A stretch of 64,000 nt of DNA from CAYXAA01 sp964462985. Lineage in GTDB: Bacteria; Pseudomonadota; Alphaproteobacteria; Rhizobiales; Stappiaceae. The notes under the pieces are model-generated. The model was not told the DNA's origin and ran no database searches. It worked only from the letters and a program-made list of their open reading frames with translations. Position 1 is the stretch's first letter, and every line of letters starts with the position of its first letter. Both the position numbers and the translations under genes were made by a program. Positions 20,131 through 28,602 of this stretch are shown piece by piece. Where the stretch lies: positions 1-64,000 of the forward strand of contig CAYXAA010000022.1 of the NCBI GenBank assembly GCA_964462985.1. The letters run 5' to 3'.

Positions 20131-20529
20131 ATGAATCGTCTGATGCTGATCGCCGGCGCTGCCGTTCTGGCGACGGTCGCCGGTGCTCACGCCGAAGGGG
20201 ACGCCGCCCAGGGCGAGAAGGTGTTCAAGAAGTGCGCCGCTTGCCATGCGGTCGGACCCGACGCCAAGAACAAGGTCGGTCCCGAGCTCAACGGCATCGT
20301 CGATCGCAAAGTGGGCGCCGTTGAGGATTACAAATATTCAAAGGCCATGATCGAGTTCGGCGCCGACGACAAAACCTGGGACGTTGAGACCCTGGCCAGC
20401 TACCTGGCGAAGCCGCGAGACGTCGTGAAGGGCACCAAGATGGCGTTTGCCGGCCTGAGAAAGGATGACGAGATCGCGGACGTCATCGCCTATCTTGGCC
20501 AGTTCAACGAGGATGGATCGACCAAGTAG
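20131..20529 (+). CDS. class I cytochrome c (c2/c550-like)
   Basis: This 132-residue precursor has a Sec signal peptide MNRLMLIAGAAVLATVAGAHA cleaved before EGD. The haem motif CAACH follows in KKCAACHAVGPDAKNKVGPEL. The stretch KGTKMAFAGLRKDDEIADVIAYL carries the methionine ligand and the C-terminal helix typical of soluble c2/c550 electron carriers. The mature protein is about 111 residues and periplasmic. GGGAGA supports the ATG at 20131. It could take electrons from or feed a respiratory chain; no partner is adjacent. Confidence 0.93.
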   Translation: MNRLMLIAGAAVLATVAGAHAEGDAAQGEKVFKKCAACHAVGPDAKNKVGPELNGIVDRKVGAVEDYKYSKAMIEFGADDKTWDVETLASYLAKPRDVVKGTKMAFAGLRKDDEIADVIAYLGQFNEDGSTK

Positions 20530-20554
20530 GTCGACTGCCAAGCACTGCCGAGCT

Positions 20555-20574
20555 GGGCGGCTTCGAAGCCGCCC
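20555..20574. terminator. candidate bidirectional terminator
   Basis: A perfect 20-base palindrome (GGGCGGCTTCGAAGCCGCCC) lies between the convergent cytochrome c and glycosyltransferase genes, 26 bases after one stop and 8 before the other. It lacks a T tract, but its position between convergent stops fits a shared terminator. Confidence 0.5.
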
Positions 20575-20581
20575 GCGCGGC

Positions 20582-21634
20582 CTAGATGTACCGCCACACG
20601 TGATTGCGCAGACGGTACCAACGTTCCTGGACAGATCGCTTGAGGATGAATGCGGCGCTGGGCGGCGCAATCTGCGGTGATACTTCGCCGGACAGGAATA
20701 CCCGCTCGAACTGGCGAATGACCGGCTCCGGCGCAAATTCTGCGACCGCGGCGCGGGCGCGGTCGGCGTCCGACGGGCCCAACTCGAAGTTCACCAGGAG
20801 ATCGAGCAGGTTGCGACGCGTGCGATAGAGCCAGGACCTATCGGGAATCATGTGGACATGGTTGCCGTCCTGCCCGCCCGCCCATGCGAACACCGGCTTG
20901 CCGAGGGCGAGGAATTCGGCGATGGCCAGGCCGAAGCTCTCACCGATCTTCTTGGCGTTGAGCCCAACATCACAGCTCGCAATGAAATTGGCCTTCTCCT
21001 GTTGATCGACAATCATCGGCAGGAAGCGCACGCGCTCATGCTCGATAAAGGGTGCGGTGTTGACGAACAGGAAGTGGAGATTGCTGCGCCGGGGCAGCGC
21101 CTTTGCGATCGCCTTCTTGACGAACTGGAGGTTGAACTGGTCGAGACCGCCGAGGCGGCCGACGACGAAGGCATCGTGCGGGATGCCGAGTTCTGAACGC
21201 AGATCCGGCGCCGGCTTCGGTGTCTTGACGATATGGGGCACCACCGGCACCCGGCCGCCGGTCATCCAGTCCGACAGCCAGTCGGAGACATAGGCGTAGA
21301 CGTCGCCATGCGGTTCGTAGTGGCGAAACACCACGTGCACACCGATGCGATCGGCCGCGGCGCGGACCCGGCTCGTGTTCACGCCGGCATGAATGAAATA
21401 GCAGAAGTCAAGCGCATGAGGCTCGGTGACCCGACGCAGGTCGTCTTCCGGGTCGTAGCCGACCATTCTGAACGTCCTAGCGAACATCTCGGTCACCGGA
21501 GCCGCACTGCGGACGCGGTCGTAAAAGACCACCACGTCATGGCCGAGCAGGCTTTGCGCCGCCTCGGCATAGTCGTGAAGGGCAACACTTATGCCGCGCT
21601 CGTTGATGGCGCTAGCATCAAATCCAAGTCGCAT
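20582..21634 (-). CDS. glycosyltransferase (GT4-like)
   Basis: This 350-residue protein has a GT-B fold by pattern. The N-terminal Rossmann part starts MRLGFDASAINERGI. The C-terminal donor-binding part carries GRLGGLDQFNLQFVKKAI and the E-x7-E motif GESFGLAIAEFLALGKPVFAW. It lacks a signal peptide and is cytoplasmic. The substrate cannot be told. It is isolated, with no other cell-surface polysaccharide genes around it and a convergent cytochrome c gene downstream. Confidence 0.75.
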   Translation of the reverse strand: MRLGFDASAINERGISVALHDYAEAAQSLLGHDVVVFYDRVRSAAPVTEMFARTFRMVGYDPEDDLRRVTEPHALDFCYFIHAGVNTSRVRAAADRIGVHVVFRHYEPHGDVYAYVSDWLSDWMTGGRVPVVPHIVKTPKPAPDLRSELGIPHDAFVVGRLGGLDQFNLQFVKKAIAKALPRRSNLHFLFVNTAPFIEHERVRFLPMIVDQQEKANFIASCDVGLNAKKIGESFGLAIAEFLALGKPVFAWAGGQDGNHVHMIPDRSWLYRTRRNLLDLLVNFELGPSDADRARAAVAEFAPEPVIRQFERVFLSGEVSPQIAPPSAAFILKRSVQERWYRLRNHVWRYI

Positions 21635-21801
21635 GGGAGGTGGCCCGACGGGTGGACTGGAAACCGCTGCGGCGGCGCAGGATAGCGCTTTGACTACCGC
21701 ATCCCGGAAAGCGCAGCAAGGCGGCGGGACCCCGCGGCGCAGCCGGTGTGCCGCCCGTCGCCGCCGGCACGCCGTCGCGCGATTATGACGTCAGGCGAAC
21801 C

Positions 21802-23157
21802 TCACCCGTAAACCTTGTTCGGCAGCCAAGTGATGATCTCGGGAAACACCATGCAAAGCACCAGTCCTATGATCTGAATACTGAGAAAAGGAATGGCGGC
21901 GGCAAAGATCCGGGCCATCGGGATCTCCGCCGGAGCGACGCCGCGCAGGTAAAATAGTGCATAGCCGAACGGCGGCGACAGGAAGCTCATTTGCATGTTG
22001 ACCAGGTAAAGCACGCCGAACCACAGCACCAGGTCCTCCGGGTTGTCGAAACCGAAAGCGGCGGCGCCGAGGCCCTTGATGATCGGCACGAAGATCGGAA
22101 CGCACAGGAGCAGAATGCCGACCCAGTCGAGGAACATGCCGAGGAAGACCAGGATGATCTGCATCAGGATCAGGATGCCCCAGGGACCAAGGCCGAGGCC
22201 CTGCATCAGCTCTGAGACGAACTGCTGGCCGCCTTCGAGCACGTAAAGGCCGACGAAGATCGTGGCACCGAACATGATCCAGATCACCATGGCGCTGGCC
22301 TTCAAGGTGGTCAGGCAGGCGCCCTGGACCGTCACCCAGTCGAGCTTGCGATGAATGGCCGCAACGATGAAGGCGCCAAAGGTGCCGATGCCGGCGGCCT
22401 CCACCGGCGTGGCGACGCCGGTGAAGATGACGCCGAGCACGACAACGATCAGCGAGATCGGCGCCGACATCTTGGAGAGCACCCGGATCTTCTCCATCAG
22501 CGAGATGCGCTCCTCCGGCGGGGCGGCCCGGCCGAGATCCGGGTTGATGTAGCAGCGCACGGTTACATAGACGACGTAGAGACCCGACAGAAGCAGGCCC
22601 GGAATCACGGCGCCGATGAAGAGCTCGCCGACCGACTGTTCGGCAACAACGGCATAGATGATGGCCAGGATCGAAGGTGGAATCAGGATGCCAAGCGTGC
22701 CGCCGGCCATGATCGAGCCCATCGCGATCTCGGGATTGTAGTTGCGTCTCAGCATTGCCGGCAGGGCAATGATGCCCATGGTGACAACGGCTGCGCCGAT
22801 GACGCCGACCATGGCGGCCAGGATCGTCGAGGCGATGATCGTTGCCGAGGCAAGGCCGCCGTTGACCCCGCCGAGCACCTTGTAGATCACATCGAACATA
22901 TCGTTGATGATGCCCGCCCGTTCGAGCATCGCTGCCATGAAGATGAACAGCGGGATGGCCGAGAGCTGGTAGTTCGTCATCAACGGGAAGATGCGGCTCG
23001 GCACGATATTCAGGGTCTGGGCGTCGCCGAGAACGAACAGGAACACGCAGGCGAGCCCGCCGGTGACGAACGCGAGCGGCAGCCCGGCCATCAAAAGCAC
23101 GATCAGGCTGCCGAACATGATGAGCGTCAGCCACTCGATGGAAATCTCCAGCCCCAT
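21802..23157 (-). CDS. TRAP transporter large permease (DctM), system 1
   Basis: This 451-residue inner-membrane protein has about 12 hydrophobic helices. It is the large permease of a Na+-driven tripartite TRAP importer. Family features include IPLFIFMAAMLERAG, IIGAAVVTMG-like segments, GTLGILIPPSI and the ATPVEAAGIG motif. It ends the operon dctP1-dctQ1-dctM1 on the minus strand, 3 bases after dctQ1, so translation is probably coupled. Confidence 0.93.
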   Translation of the reverse strand: MGLEISIEWLTLIMFGSLIVLLMAGLPLAFVTGGLACVFLFVLGDAQTLNIVPSRIFPLMTNYQLSAIPLFIFMAAMLERAGIINDMFDVIYKVLGGVNGGLASATIIASTILAAMVGVIGAAVVTMGIIALPAMLRRNYNPEIAMGSIMAGGTLGILIPPSILAIIYAVVAEQSVGELFIGAVIPGLLLSGLYVVYVTVRCYINPDLGRAAPPEERISLMEKIRVLSKMSAPISLIVVVLGVIFTGVATPVEAAGIGTFGAFIVAAIHRKLDWVTVQGACLTTLKASAMVIWIMFGATIFVGLYVLEGGQQFVSELMQGLGLGPWGILILMQIILVFLGMFLDWVGILLLCVPIFVPIIKGLGAAAFGFDNPEDLVLWFGVLYLVNMQMSFLSPPFGYALFYLRGVAPAEIPMARIFAAAIPFLSIQIIGLVLCMVFPEIITWLPNKVYG

Positions 23158-23160
23158 GGA

Positions 23161-24390
23161 TCAGGCCTCCCGCACCGGCGCGAACACGGCGCGAAAGTCC
23201 TGCGCCAACTTGGAAATGCCCTGGAGCACGATCAGCACCGCGCCGAGCACCATCGCCCATTTCATCGGCCAGTAGGCGATCGCCCATTCAGTGAAGGAGA
23301 TCTCGCGCACCTTGGTGGCGTCCCAGGCGAAGATCAGGCTGGTGACCAGCAGCGTGCCGGCAAAGATGTAAAAGAAGATCGAGGTCAGCAGATCGACGAT
23401 TGCCTTGCGGCGAGGCGACAGCGGCGCGTAGAAAATATCGACGCGGACATGGGATTCCGTCAGCATCGCGTAGGCGCCCGAGATCAGATACTGCATGCCG
23501 AACATCAGGAACATGCCCTCGTGGGCCCAGTTGGTCGGTGAGTTGAAGACATAGCGGGCGATGACCTCGTAGTAGTAGACAAAGACGGCGATCACCGCCC
23601 AGTACGACACGAACTCGCCGGTGTAGAGCGAGATTCGGTCGATGACGCCGGTCCAGCCCGAGGAGACGTAGCTGGCGTCGTCGCGCTGCTGTTCGGCCGC
23701 CTCGATAGCCTTGATCGTGGCGTCGAGCTCGCTCGTGTCCTCCCTGGCCGCCCGCTCGGTCGCCTTGCGCGTCAGGCCCGGCAGGAGCACGGCATCGATC
23801 GCCATGAGAGCGAGAGTTGCCAGAAAGGCGTAAAACGCCATCGAGCGCCAGAAGCTGCGCGCCGCGCTTGAGCGCTCGGCCTCGGGTCTGGCGGTGGCAA
23901 GGTCCTGCTCCGCCCGTGCCAGGCGCTCGCGCGAGGAGGCAATGCGGTCCTGCGCCCGCTCGAGCCCGCGCTCGGCGAGGCGGCGACCGATCGAGCCGGC
24001 CTCGGCCTCCTCGACGGCTGCCTGCAACTCGGGCAGCCCTGCCTCGGCCTCAGCGATGCGTGCGGTTTCGCGGGCAACCGTCTCCTCGGCCCGCTTCACC
24101 AGATTGGCCGCATCGGAAAAGGCGGCGCGGGCCTCGCGCTGCTCGTGGTTTGCGATCAGGATGAAGAGGAAGATCGGCAGGAAGACCAGGCCGAGCATGC
24201 TTTTCAGGTAGAAGCGGTGCAGGCCGATCATGCCGCCGGTGACAAGGATCATGTAGCCGAGTGGCAGTGAGTAGCCATTCGTCCTCTCCCGCGTCTTCGC
24301 GCGTCGGACAATGATCATGGCAGCGAGCGGAAACAGGACCAGACCGGCCCAGTAGAGCCAGTGCGGCAAGACGAACGTCAAGCTCGGCAT
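23161..24390 (-). CDS. TRAP small permease (DctQ) with TM2 and coiled-coil N-terminal extension, system 1
   Basis: This 409-residue protein is about twice the usual DctQ length of 160-200. Order: hydrophobic segment (about residues 10-28); a TM2-like domain (about 42-78; GYMILVTGGMIGLHRFYLK, which keeps the G..G.HRFYLG-like signature); a charged coiled coil (about 83-168, rich in Glu, Arg and Ala); a further helix (about 180-203); a second charged stretch; and the DctQ domain itself (about 255-400; YYYEVIARYVFNSPTNWAHE, ESHVRVDIFYAPLSPR). The C-terminal domain partners DctM in the membrane. The extension suggests an extra dimerisation or anchoring role. The ATG at 24390 is supported by AAGGG; an upstream in-frame start lacks support. 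It lies 3 bases before dctM1. Confidence 0.85.
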   Translation of the reverse strand: MPSLTFVLPHWLYWAGLVLFPLAAMIIVRRAKTRERTNGYSLPLGYMILVTGGMIGLHRFYLKSMLGLVFLPIFLFILIANHEQREARAAFSDAANLVKRAEETVARETARIAEAEAGLPELQAAVEEAEAGSIGRRLAERGLERAQDRIASSRERLARAEQDLATARPEAERSSAARSFWRSMAFYAFLATLALMAIDAVLLPGLTRKATERAAREDTSELDATIKAIEAAEQQRDDASYVSSGWTGVIDRISLYTGEFVSYWAVIAVFVYYYEVIARYVFNSPTNWAHEGMFLMFGMQYLISGAYAMLTESHVRVDIFYAPLSPRRKAIVDLLTSIFFYIFAGTLLVTSLIFAWDATKVREISFTEWAIAYWPMKWAMVLGAVLIVLQGISKLAQDFRAVFAPVREA

Positions 24391-24447
24391 ATACGGGAAC
24401 CCTTGTGGAGCGCGTCGGCCAGGGGGATGGCGGCAGACAAGTTTCGC

Positions 24448-24474
24448 CCCCGCGCCGAATGGCACGGCGCGGGG
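24448..24474 (-). promoter_or_regulatory. stem-loop between dctP1 and dctQ1
   Basis: A perfect 9-bp GC stem (CCCCGCGCC / GGCGCGGGG) with a 9-base loop starts 25 bases after the dctP1 stop. No T tract follows. Such hairpins often stabilise the binding-protein part of the transcript or stop most polymerases, so that the periplasmic protein is made in excess over the membrane subunits. Confidence 0.5.
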
Positions 24475-24499
24475 ACCCGATGCGGAAGACCGCTATCGA

Positions 24500-25660
24500 T
24501 CAGAGATCAAGCTCCAGGCCCTCGATCATGTCGGGTGTCACATAACCGAGCGAGCCGGACATCATGTAGTCGAGCTGGATCTTGAAGACGCGTGCGGCGT
24601 TTTTGTCCCGGTTGGCGTACTTGAACCAGATCGGCACGGCGACCTCCGTCACGATCTCAATGTCATCCTGGGACAGACGCGTGACCTCGGTGCCGTCGGC
24701 CTCGAACTTGGCCCAGGCCTCGAAATCCGCCTTCTGGATCTTGGCGTGATGCTCGATGGAGTAGGACTTGGTCTCCATCTCGACGAACTGCTTCATCTGC
24801 GGCGACAAGGCGTCCCAGGCGGCCTGCCCCACCGTGATGTCCATGATGTCGACCGGCTGGTAGATCGAGGTGAAGCCCGGAGGGCCCATCGAGATGTATT
24901 TTGTGACCTGGCTGAAACCGAGCGCGTAGTTGACCGCCGGTCCGGTATAGTCGGCGACGTCGATGGTGCCCTTTTCCAGCGCCGGGAAGATCTCCGAGCC
25001 CGGCAGCACCGTGGTCTTGGCGCCGAGGCCCTGGAACACCTCGGCAACCATGCCGCCCGGGAGCCGCATCTTGCGGTCGCGGAAGTCCTCGACGGAGCGG
25101 ATCGGAACCTTGGAGTGAATGATGTTGGCGCCGTGATGCACCGGGCCGACCCAGTACATGCCCTGCGCGGCGTAGAGTTCGCGCGTGATCTCCAGGCCGC
25201 CGAGGGCGTAGTAGAACACGTCGTATTCGTGCGGGTTGCGCAGGCCGACCGGATAGGACGAGAGGAACACCGCGGCCGGGATGATGCCCTGGGCGTAGAT
25301 GGTGAACGGATTGATCGCCTCGAGTACGCCGTTCTTCACCGCGTCGAACAGCTGGAAATCGCCGACAACGTCGTTGGCGCCGAACGGCTGGAACGCGAGT
25401 TCGCCGCCCGTCTTCTCCACAATGGTGGCGCACCAGTCCTTGAAGATCTGCAGGCCGATGCCGCCGGGCCAGGACGTCTGGATCTTCCAGGTCGTGGTCG
25501 CGGCCTTCGCGGTACCGATGTAGGGCGCGCCGAGCACTGCAGCGCCTGTCACCCCTGCGGCCGCGGCAACGGAATTCCTAAGGAAGCGGCGGCGCGCCTC
25601 GACGACGCCTTCCACGGCTTCTCGATGGGGCGCAGCGGCACCCTTCTTCTGTCTGGTCAT
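24500..25660 (-). CDS. TRAP substrate-binding protein (DctP), 2-oxoacid/lactate-like, system 1
   Basis: This 386-residue periplasmic binding protein has a twin-arginine signal ARRRFLRNSVAAAAGVTGAA, so it is probably exported folded by Tat. The mature domain starts WKIQTSWPGG and carries EIFPALEKGTIDVADYTGP, a pattern I associate with the 2-oxoacid/lactate group of TRAP proteins (TakP-like). It delivers its ligand to DctQ1-DctM1. GGGAGGAATGCT precedes the ATG at 25660. The ligand is inferred from similarity to that class and from the neighbouring lactate genes; no ligand-contact residues were checked. Confidence 0.88.
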   Translation of the reverse strand: MTRQKKGAAAPHREAVEGVVEARRRFLRNSVAAAAGVTGAAVLGAPYIGTAKAATTTWKIQTSWPGGIGLQIFKDWCATIVEKTGGELAFQPFGANDVVGDFQLFDAVKNGVLEAINPFTIYAQGIIPAAVFLSSYPVGLRNPHEYDVFYYALGGLEITRELYAAQGMYWVGPVHHGANIIHSKVPIRSVEDFRDRKMRLPGGMVAEVFQGLGAKTTVLPGSEIFPALEKGTIDVADYTGPAVNYALGFSQVTKYISMGPPGFTSIYQPVDIMDITVGQAAWDALSPQMKQFVEMETKSYSIEHHAKIQKADFEAWAKFEADGTEVTRLSQDDIEIVTEVAVPIWFKYANRDKNAARVFKIQLDYMMSGSLGYVTPDMIEGLELDL

Positions 25661-26131
25661 AGCATTCCTCCCTGGTGGGCAAATCGCCGATCGGTATCGG
25701 CGGCGCCCCTGAGCACGGATCGGCCCAATTAATCGGAACAACCTCTCCCCGTCTGGCTGCGGCTGGACATTGGCTGTCCCAGGACAGGCTGGCCCGGCAG
25801 TCCTCTCCCTGTGCCAGGCCAAACCTGCAAGCAGTGTAAGCGCCGATCACAGCCGATCAAGCACCGCGCCGGCAAACAGCTCCGGCCATGCCGCGCGTTT
25901 CGAACAAACACCTTTTCAAATATGGAAACAAATCCGCGAATCCTTGCTTGAACTGGCCATTGCTCAGACTTGCAAGGCCTTAGACGAAAGTATGAGGTCA
26001 TTGATCGCGATAGAGCCCACAGGAAACAAATGCCCCTGTGGGAGACAGATCGCCCAGGTCTTCGATCGAGCCGGGGCCGCAGAACGCTCTCGCGGCAGGC
26101 GGACGTGCGTCGGAGGGCCGAACAGCCCCGC
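25661..26131. other. intergenic region between the two TRAP operons
   Basis: This 470-base region is AT-richer than its neighbours. It holds the promoter of dctP1 (minus strand) and the 3' end of the system 2 transcript. A perfect 8-bp inverted repeat (CCCACAGG / CCTGTGGG, 11-base loop) at 26016-26042 could end the system 2 transcript or be a binding site. No gene was recognised. Confidence 0.5.
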
Positions 26132-27508
26132 TCACAGCAGCGCCTGCGGCAGCCACAGGACGACGCCGGGGAACAGGATGCAAAGCGCGAGGCCGATCAG
26201 CTGCAGGATCACGAAAGGGATGATGCCACGGTAGATGTGCTGCACGGTCACCCCCGCCGGTGCGACGCCCTTCATATAGAACAGGGCAAAGCCGAAGGGC
26301 GGCGTCAGGAACGAGGTCTGCAGATTGGTCGACACCAGGATGGTGAACCAGATCAACGCGACTTCGCCAACGCTTTCGAAGCCGGCGAGATGGGCGCCGA
26401 AATCAAGCTTGGCGATGATCGGGCCGAACACCGGCAGCACGATCAGCGTGATCTCGACCCAATCGAAGAAGAAGCCGAGGAAGAATATCATCGCCATCAG
26501 CACGAACAGGATGCCCCAGGAGCCAACGCCGGCCCAGGCGATGAAGCTGTCGATCAGATGGTCGCCGCCGAGTGTGCGGAACACCAGTGAGAAGCAGGTG
26601 GCGCCGAGGAAGATGCCGAACAGCATCGCCGTCGTCAGCGCCGAACGATAACAGACGTCGACCAGGACCGCGCGGGAAAGCTGCCGGTTGAGAAGCGCCA
26701 GCAGGGTCGATCCGATCGCGCCGACACCCGCCGCCTCTGTCGGTGTCGCGATGCCGGCGAAAATGGAGCCAAGCACCAGCACGATCAGGAGGACCGGCGG
26801 CAGAAAGCTGCGTGCGATCATCAACCAGAATTCGGCCCGGTTCTGCGGCCCGATGTCGTCAGGCAGCGGCGGTGCGAGTTCGGGCCTCCAGGTACAAAGA
26901 ACAAGGATATAGACACAGTAGAGCGCCGACAGCAGCAGGCCGGGAATGATTGCGGCGATGAAGACCGTTCCGACCGGGATCGACATCAGGTCGGACATGA
27001 TCACCAGCATGATCGACGGCGGGATCAGGATGCCGAGCGTGCCGGAGGCCGCGATGGTGCCGGCGGCGAGCGGCAGGTTGTAGTTGCGCTGCTGCATGAC
27101 GGGAAGCGCCAGCAGCGTCATCATCACCACCGAGGCACCGATGATACCGGTGGTCGCGGCCATGATGGTGCCCATCAGCGTGACAGAGAGCGCAAGCCCT
27201 CCGGGAATGCGGCGGGTCAGCACCTGCAGGCAGTGCAGCAGGTCCTGCGCCACGCCGGATTTTTCCAGCATGGTGCCCATGAAGATGAACATCGGAATCG
27301 CGACCAGCACCGGATTTTCTATGTTCTGGCCGAAGATGCGGTTGGGCAGCACGTTCATTCGCGCCCAGTTCAGCACCCCGGCGGCATCGCCGACCACGGC
27401 GAAGGCGAGGCCGATGCCCCCGAGCACAAACGCCACCGGAAAACCGGTGAAGAGCAGAACCCCGAGCGCCACGAACATGAAGAGCGGGAGCAGTTCCACT
27501 GCGGTCAT
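26132..27508 (-). CDS. TRAP transporter large permease (DctM), system 2
   Basis: This 458-residue multi-spanning inner-membrane protein is paralogous to the system 1 permease. Shared marks are IPMFIFMGTMLEKSG, IIGASVVMMTLLALP, GTLGILIPPSI and IATPTEAAGVG. Many helices differ, so it is not a recent copy. It is the last gene of dctP2-dctQ2-dctM2, 12 bases after dctQ2. Confidence 0.93.
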   Translation of the reverse strand: MTAVELLPLFMFVALGVLLFTGFPVAFVLGGIGLAFAVVGDAAGVLNWARMNVLPNRIFGQNIENPVLVAIPMFIFMGTMLEKSGVAQDLLHCLQVLTRRIPGGLALSVTLMGTIMAATTGIIGASVVMMTLLALPVMQQRNYNLPLAAGTIAASGTLGILIPPSIMLVIMSDLMSIPVGTVFIAAIIPGLLLSALYCVYILVLCTWRPELAPPLPDDIGPQNRAEFWLMIARSFLPPVLLIVLVLGSIFAGIATPTEAAGVGAIGSTLLALLNRQLSRAVLVDVCYRSALTTAMLFGIFLGATCFSLVFRTLGGDHLIDSFIAWAGVGSWGILFVLMAMIFFLGFFFDWVEITLIVLPVFGPIIAKLDFGAHLAGFESVGEVALIWFTILVSTNLQTSFLTPPFGFALFYMKGVAPAGVTVQHIYRGIIPFVILQLIGLALCILFPGVVLWLPQALL

Positions 27509-27520
27509 CAGATACTCCCG

Positions 27521-28483
27521 TCAGTCCGTGATCGGACCGCGCACGGCAACCTCGTCCGGCAGGTCGGCATGATGGGTTCCGGCGTATTCGCCCGAGCTTT
27601 GCTTCAGCTCCGGGGGGCCGAACAGATAGACGATGCACTTCAGCATGGCGGCAACGCCGGCGGCGCCGAGAATGACGAAGCCAATCGGCAGCGTCGACTT
27701 GATGACCCAGCGGTGCGACAGGCCGGTCTGGGCCGCCGACACCTCGCTGGTGGACCAGGCGCGCTCGGCGAAGGTGTAGCCAAGCTTGGCGATGATGACG
27801 CAATAGGGCAGCAGGAAAAGGGTGATGCCGGCAAGCTCGAGCCAGACCCGCAGCCGCGGCGGCATCCGGTCGCGCACCAGCTCGATGCGCACATGGGCGT
27901 CGCGAACATACGCAAAGCCCAGGCACAGCATGAACAGTACGCCGTGCAGATGCCACTCCAGCTCCTGCAACTTGGTGGAGGAGAAGTAAAAGCCGGAGTC
28001 GATGAAGGCGCTGCTGAACTCGATGATCTTTCGCTGCGAGACATCGTAGAAGATGACGAGCATCATCGGGATGAACAGAAAGGCCGCAACCTTGCCGATC
28101 GCTGAGCAGCCGCGGTCGAGATCCTCCGCAGCCTCAAGAGCAGCATGGCTCAGGGTGGGTCCGCGCCGCCTGGCTGCGGTCACGAAAACGGCGATCAGCA
28201 GCACCGCGATCGCGATCTCGACCCAGAACGTGTAGGAACGGAAGAACCGGACCGGATTGCCGCCGGCCGCCTTGATGGCTGCGCTGATGCCATCGGGGGC
28301 GATCAGGAAGGCGACGACGACGCCGAGCAGCGTGAGCAGGACCCAGGCCGGGCGGGCACCGAAGACGGCGGCCGCCCCGATCAGCGCCGCAGCCGCGATG
28401 AGCAGGAGGGGCGTCGATACGCCGATACCGACGAACACCGCTGCGGCACACAGCAGGGCGGCGGCGGCGAAAAGATTGGCCAT
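27521..28483 (-). CDS. TRAP small permease (DctQ) with N-terminal membrane extension, system 2
   Basis: This 320-residue protein holds a DctQ domain in about residues 125-290 (FYDVSQRKIIEF, AYVRDAHVRIELVRD). About 120 residues precede it, with three or four hydrophobic helices (MANLFAAAALLCAAAVFVGIG, PLLLIAAAALIG, VLLTLLGVVVAFLI, IAIAVLLIAVFVT). Unlike system 1 there is no coiled coil. The C-terminal tail is polar. The ATG at 28483 has a GAGG site upstream; the longer frame to 28552 is not needed. It sits between dctP2 (119 bases) and dctM2 (12 bases). Confidence 0.85.
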   Translation of the reverse strand: MANLFAAAALLCAAAVFVGIGVSTPLLLIAAAALIGAAAVFGARPAWVLLTLLGVVVAFLIAPDGISAAIKAAGGNPVRFFRSYTFWVEIAIAVLLIAVFVTAARRRGPTLSHAALEAAEDLDRGCSAIGKVAAFLFIPMMLVIFYDVSQRKIIEFSSAFIDSGFYFSSTKLQELEWHLHGVLFMLCLGFAYVRDAHVRIELVRDRMPPRLRVWLELAGITLFLLPYCVIIAKLGYTFAERAWSTSEVSAAQTGLSHRWVIKSTLPIGFVILGAAGVAAMLKCIVYLFGPPELKQSSGEYAGTHHADLPDEVAVRGPITD

Positions 28484-28555
28484 GGCGGAAACCTCGCGCG
28501 GGCGAGAATGACCTGGACGGCAGCGCAGGCCGACGCGGCCGGCACCATCCACGAA

Positions 28556-28580
28556 CGGCGGCGACCCTGACGGGCCGCCG
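28556..28580 (-). promoter_or_regulatory. stem-loop between dctP2 and dctQ2
   Basis: A perfect 7-bp GC stem (CGGCGGC / GCCGCCG) with an 11-base loop starts 22 bases after the dctP2 stop. It is in the same position as the hairpin after dctP1, which suggests the same expression control. No T tract follows. Confidence 0.45.
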
Positions 28581-28602
28581 CGCTCACGATCAAGACACAG
28601 GC

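Noticed and set aside
22351..23541. Plus-strand frame (396 codons) across dctM1/dctQ1
   Set aside because: It is antisense to clear TRAP permease genes and rich in His/Asp/Gln as a mirror of hydrophobic codons.
26016..26042. Hairpin as a firm terminator of the second TRAP operon
   Set aside because: The stem is perfect but there is no T tract and it lies 90 bases past the stop. Kept only as a note in the intergenic entry.
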